Shown here: piece after piece, positions 63,014 through 64,000 of the stretch
Numbering within the stretch: the stretch's first letter is position 1
Layout: each line of letters begins with the position of its first letter
Origin: Ferruginibacter sp.
Lineage (GTDB): Bacteria; Bacteroidota; Bacteroidia; Chitinophagales; Chitinophagaceae
DNA length: 64,000 bases
Reading direction: 5' to 3'
Assembly (NCBI GenBank): GCA_014379625.1
Contig: JACMLJ010000071.1
Coordinates: forward strand, 50,756 to 114,755
Notes under the pieces: generated by a model
Databases searched by the model: none
Told to the model about the DNA's origin: nothing
The model's input: only the letters and a program-made list of their open reading frames with translations
Made by a program: the position numbers and the translations under genes

Positions 63014-63867
63014 AATGGCTATACGAATGTTTCGGGCTTAGTAAACAAGCTTATTACAAAAAGTTAAAAGTGCAACAACAACAACAAGAGCAGGCTGAAA
63101 TAATAAAGGAAATGATACGTCCTATCCGACAACTTATGCCCCGATATGGAACTGAGAAATTACACCAGGACATACAACCGTTACTTAAAAAGCAACAGAT
63201 AAAGATGGGCAGAGATAAGTTTCTGCGCTTTTGTAGGGAAAAGCATTTACTTGTGCCCAAAACAAAGCGATTCCACATCACCACTGACTCTAAGCACTTT
63301 TTTCACAAATCACCAAACCTTATAGAAAACCTTGTACCCACACATGCAGAACAGGTTTTTGTCAGCGATATTACCTATATAGCTCTTGAGCAGGGGCATG
63401 CATATCTGGCCCTGGTAACTGATCTGTATTCCAAAAAAATAATGGGCTACAGCATGCATCACAATATGAAGGTGCCTATGGTAAAAGAAGCACTGCAAAT
63501 GGCATTGAAAAACAGTCAGTACAATCAGAAAAGCATAATTCACCACAGTGATCGTGGCATACAATACTGCTGCCCTGATTATGCCAATTACGCAACAAGT
63601 AAAGGAATGATTCTAAGCACAACTGAAAAGTACGACCCCTATCAAAACGCTGTAGCTGAAAGAATAAATGGAATTCTTAAATATGAATTCGGGTTGGCAA
63701 AAACAATCCCAAATTTAACCATAGCCAAAAAGATCATTGCACAAGCCGTGCAATTATACAATCGCAATAGAAGACATAGATCTCTTAGCATGAATACACC
63801 TGCCAGAGCGCATGAAATGAATAATCATCAATATAAATTTTATGGCAAACGCAAACAAACAGCTTAA
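62992..63867 (+). CDS. IS3-family transposase OrfB (rve/DDE), made by -1 frameshift
   Basis: In the -1 frame relative to orfA, protein starts near KAYKVKWLYECFGLSKQAYYKKL, upstream of the GTG used in the track (63070). The rve integrase core has VSDITYIALEQG (Asp), HHSDRGIQY (Asp) and NAVAERINGILKYE (Glu), a complete DDE triad. The slippery A AAA AAG is the same heptamer as in IS911. Frameshifted OrfAB would be about 412 residues. Confidence 0.9.
   Translation, partial: EKKAYKVKWLYECFGLSKQAYYKKLKVQQQQQEQAEIIKEMIRPIRQLMPRYGTEKLHQDIQPLLKKQQIKMGRDKFLRFCREKHLLVPKTKRFHITTDSKHFFHKSPNLIENLVPTHAEQVFVSDITYIALEQGHAYLALVTDLYSKKIMGYSMHHNMKVPMVKEALQMALKNSQYNQKSIIHHSDRGIQYCCPDYANYATSKGMILSTTEKYDPYQNAVAERINGILKYEFGLAKTIPNLTIAKKIIAQAVQLYNRNRRHRSLSMNTPARAHEMNNHQYKFYGKRKQTA
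62995..63001 (+). other. Programmed -1 frameshift site A AAA AAG
   Basis: The heptamer is in phase with orfA codons AAA AAG and slips to the orfB frame; the orfA stop follows at 63011-63013. Confidence 0.85.
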
Positions 63868-64000
63868 TCCAGGAATGTTGATAAGTCTGAAAAAATCCAC
63901 CAAAGATTTTTTTTAAGACTTATCAATGTTCCGGTAAATTTGTGAGGACTAGTAACAATTTTAATAACAAAAAATGGTCAACCTATTTCAGGGCGTGACA

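Larger units (their letters stand above)
62579..64000 (+). mobile_element. IS3-family insertion sequence, right end at the window edge
   Basis: The left inverted repeat (62579-62602, TGACAAACCCTAAAATAGG..) and the right end (63977-64000) match at 20 of 24 positions when one is reverse-complemented. Between them lie orfA and orfB in the usual overlapping IS3 arrangement. The element ends at or just past the last base of the window, so the target duplication cannot be checked. No stop codons or frameshifts break the genes, so it may be active. Confidence 0.88.

Noticed and set aside
1-64000. Antiphage defence, secretion or biosynthetic cluster
   Set aside because: No restriction, toxin-antitoxin, retron, CBASS, NRPS/PKS or prophage genes were recognised; genes are metabolic or housekeeping.
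1-64000. tRNA or rRNA genes
   Set aside because: No cloverleaf-like GTTCGANNC context or rRNA-like sequence was recognised in the intergenic regions.

Overview
The window looks like a chromosomal stretch of a Bacteroidota member, most likely family Chitinophagaceae (inference). The evidence is two secreted proteins with type IX secretion (T9SS) C-terminal sorting domains, DUF5686/GSCFA/DUF6807 family proteins, weak or absent Shine-Dalgarno signals, several TAnnTTTG-type -7 promoter elements (the Bacteroidota sigma consensus), and a moderate-to-low GC content with A/T-rich intergenic DNA. No rRNA, tRNA or CRISPR array was recognised.

Layout. 1-13.5 kb: the 3' part of a secreted metzincin protease, then trhO, a DUF5686 outer-membrane protein, a small membrane protein, a penicillin-acylase-like Ntn hydrolase, miaE, a GSCFA protein, HMG-CoA lyase, and a fused NagB/PIG-L protein. 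13.7-20.6 kb: signal peptidase I, cytidine deaminase, an ArsR regulator followed by a 44-bp tandem repeat, an overlapping trio (SirB1-like, DUF952, CsaA), XdhC and a HAD protein. 20.6-26.2 kb: a xylose module, with xylB-xylA-sugar porter on the minus strand and a divergent AraC regulator; a terminator closes it and a long inverted repeat sits in the shared promoter region. 26.3-31.0 kb: a 2-hydroxyacid dehydrogenase, a Tat-exported oxidoreductase, an FGE-like lipoprotein and ApbE. 31.0-40.7 kb: a nearly complete pentose-phosphate gene cluster (ppgK, tkt, rpiB, tal, HAD, gnd, zwf, pgl). 41-49 kb: a flavin reductase, a VOC dioxygenase, a small winged-helix-like protein, and a galactonate (De Ley-Doudoroff) operon (aldolase, dehydratase, MFS transporter, kinase, lactonase-like lipoprotein). 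49.7-59.5 kb: an orphan CheB with zinc ribbon, a NUDIX hydrolase, a LacI regulator with a perfect palindromic operator and a truncated Rossmann protein, a NagD-like HAD, a DUF885 lipoprotein, a DUF6807 protein and a YhcH/YiaL protein. 60-64 kb: tandem T9SS paralogues, then an IS3-family element running to the window edge.

How the genes fit together. Xylose enters through the porter and is isomerised and phosphorylated to xylulose-5-phosphate, which the transketolase/transaldolase cluster can process. Galactonate is dehydrated, phosphorylated and cleaved to pyruvate and glyceraldehyde-3-phosphate. The pentose-phosphate genes, with a polyphosphate/ROK glucokinase, form the oxidative entry from glucose. 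The window is therefore mainly sugar and sugar-acid catabolism with local AraC and LacI control.

No clear new multi-gene system was found. The most unusual signals are non-coding. They are a two-copy structured repeat whose 9-bp stem keeps pairing through two compensatory changes, a 12-copy heptamer array filling the zwf-pgl junction and readable as heptapeptides fused to pgl, a 44-bp minisatellite touching an ArsR stop codon, and a pair of related upstream modules on either side of the galactonate operon.
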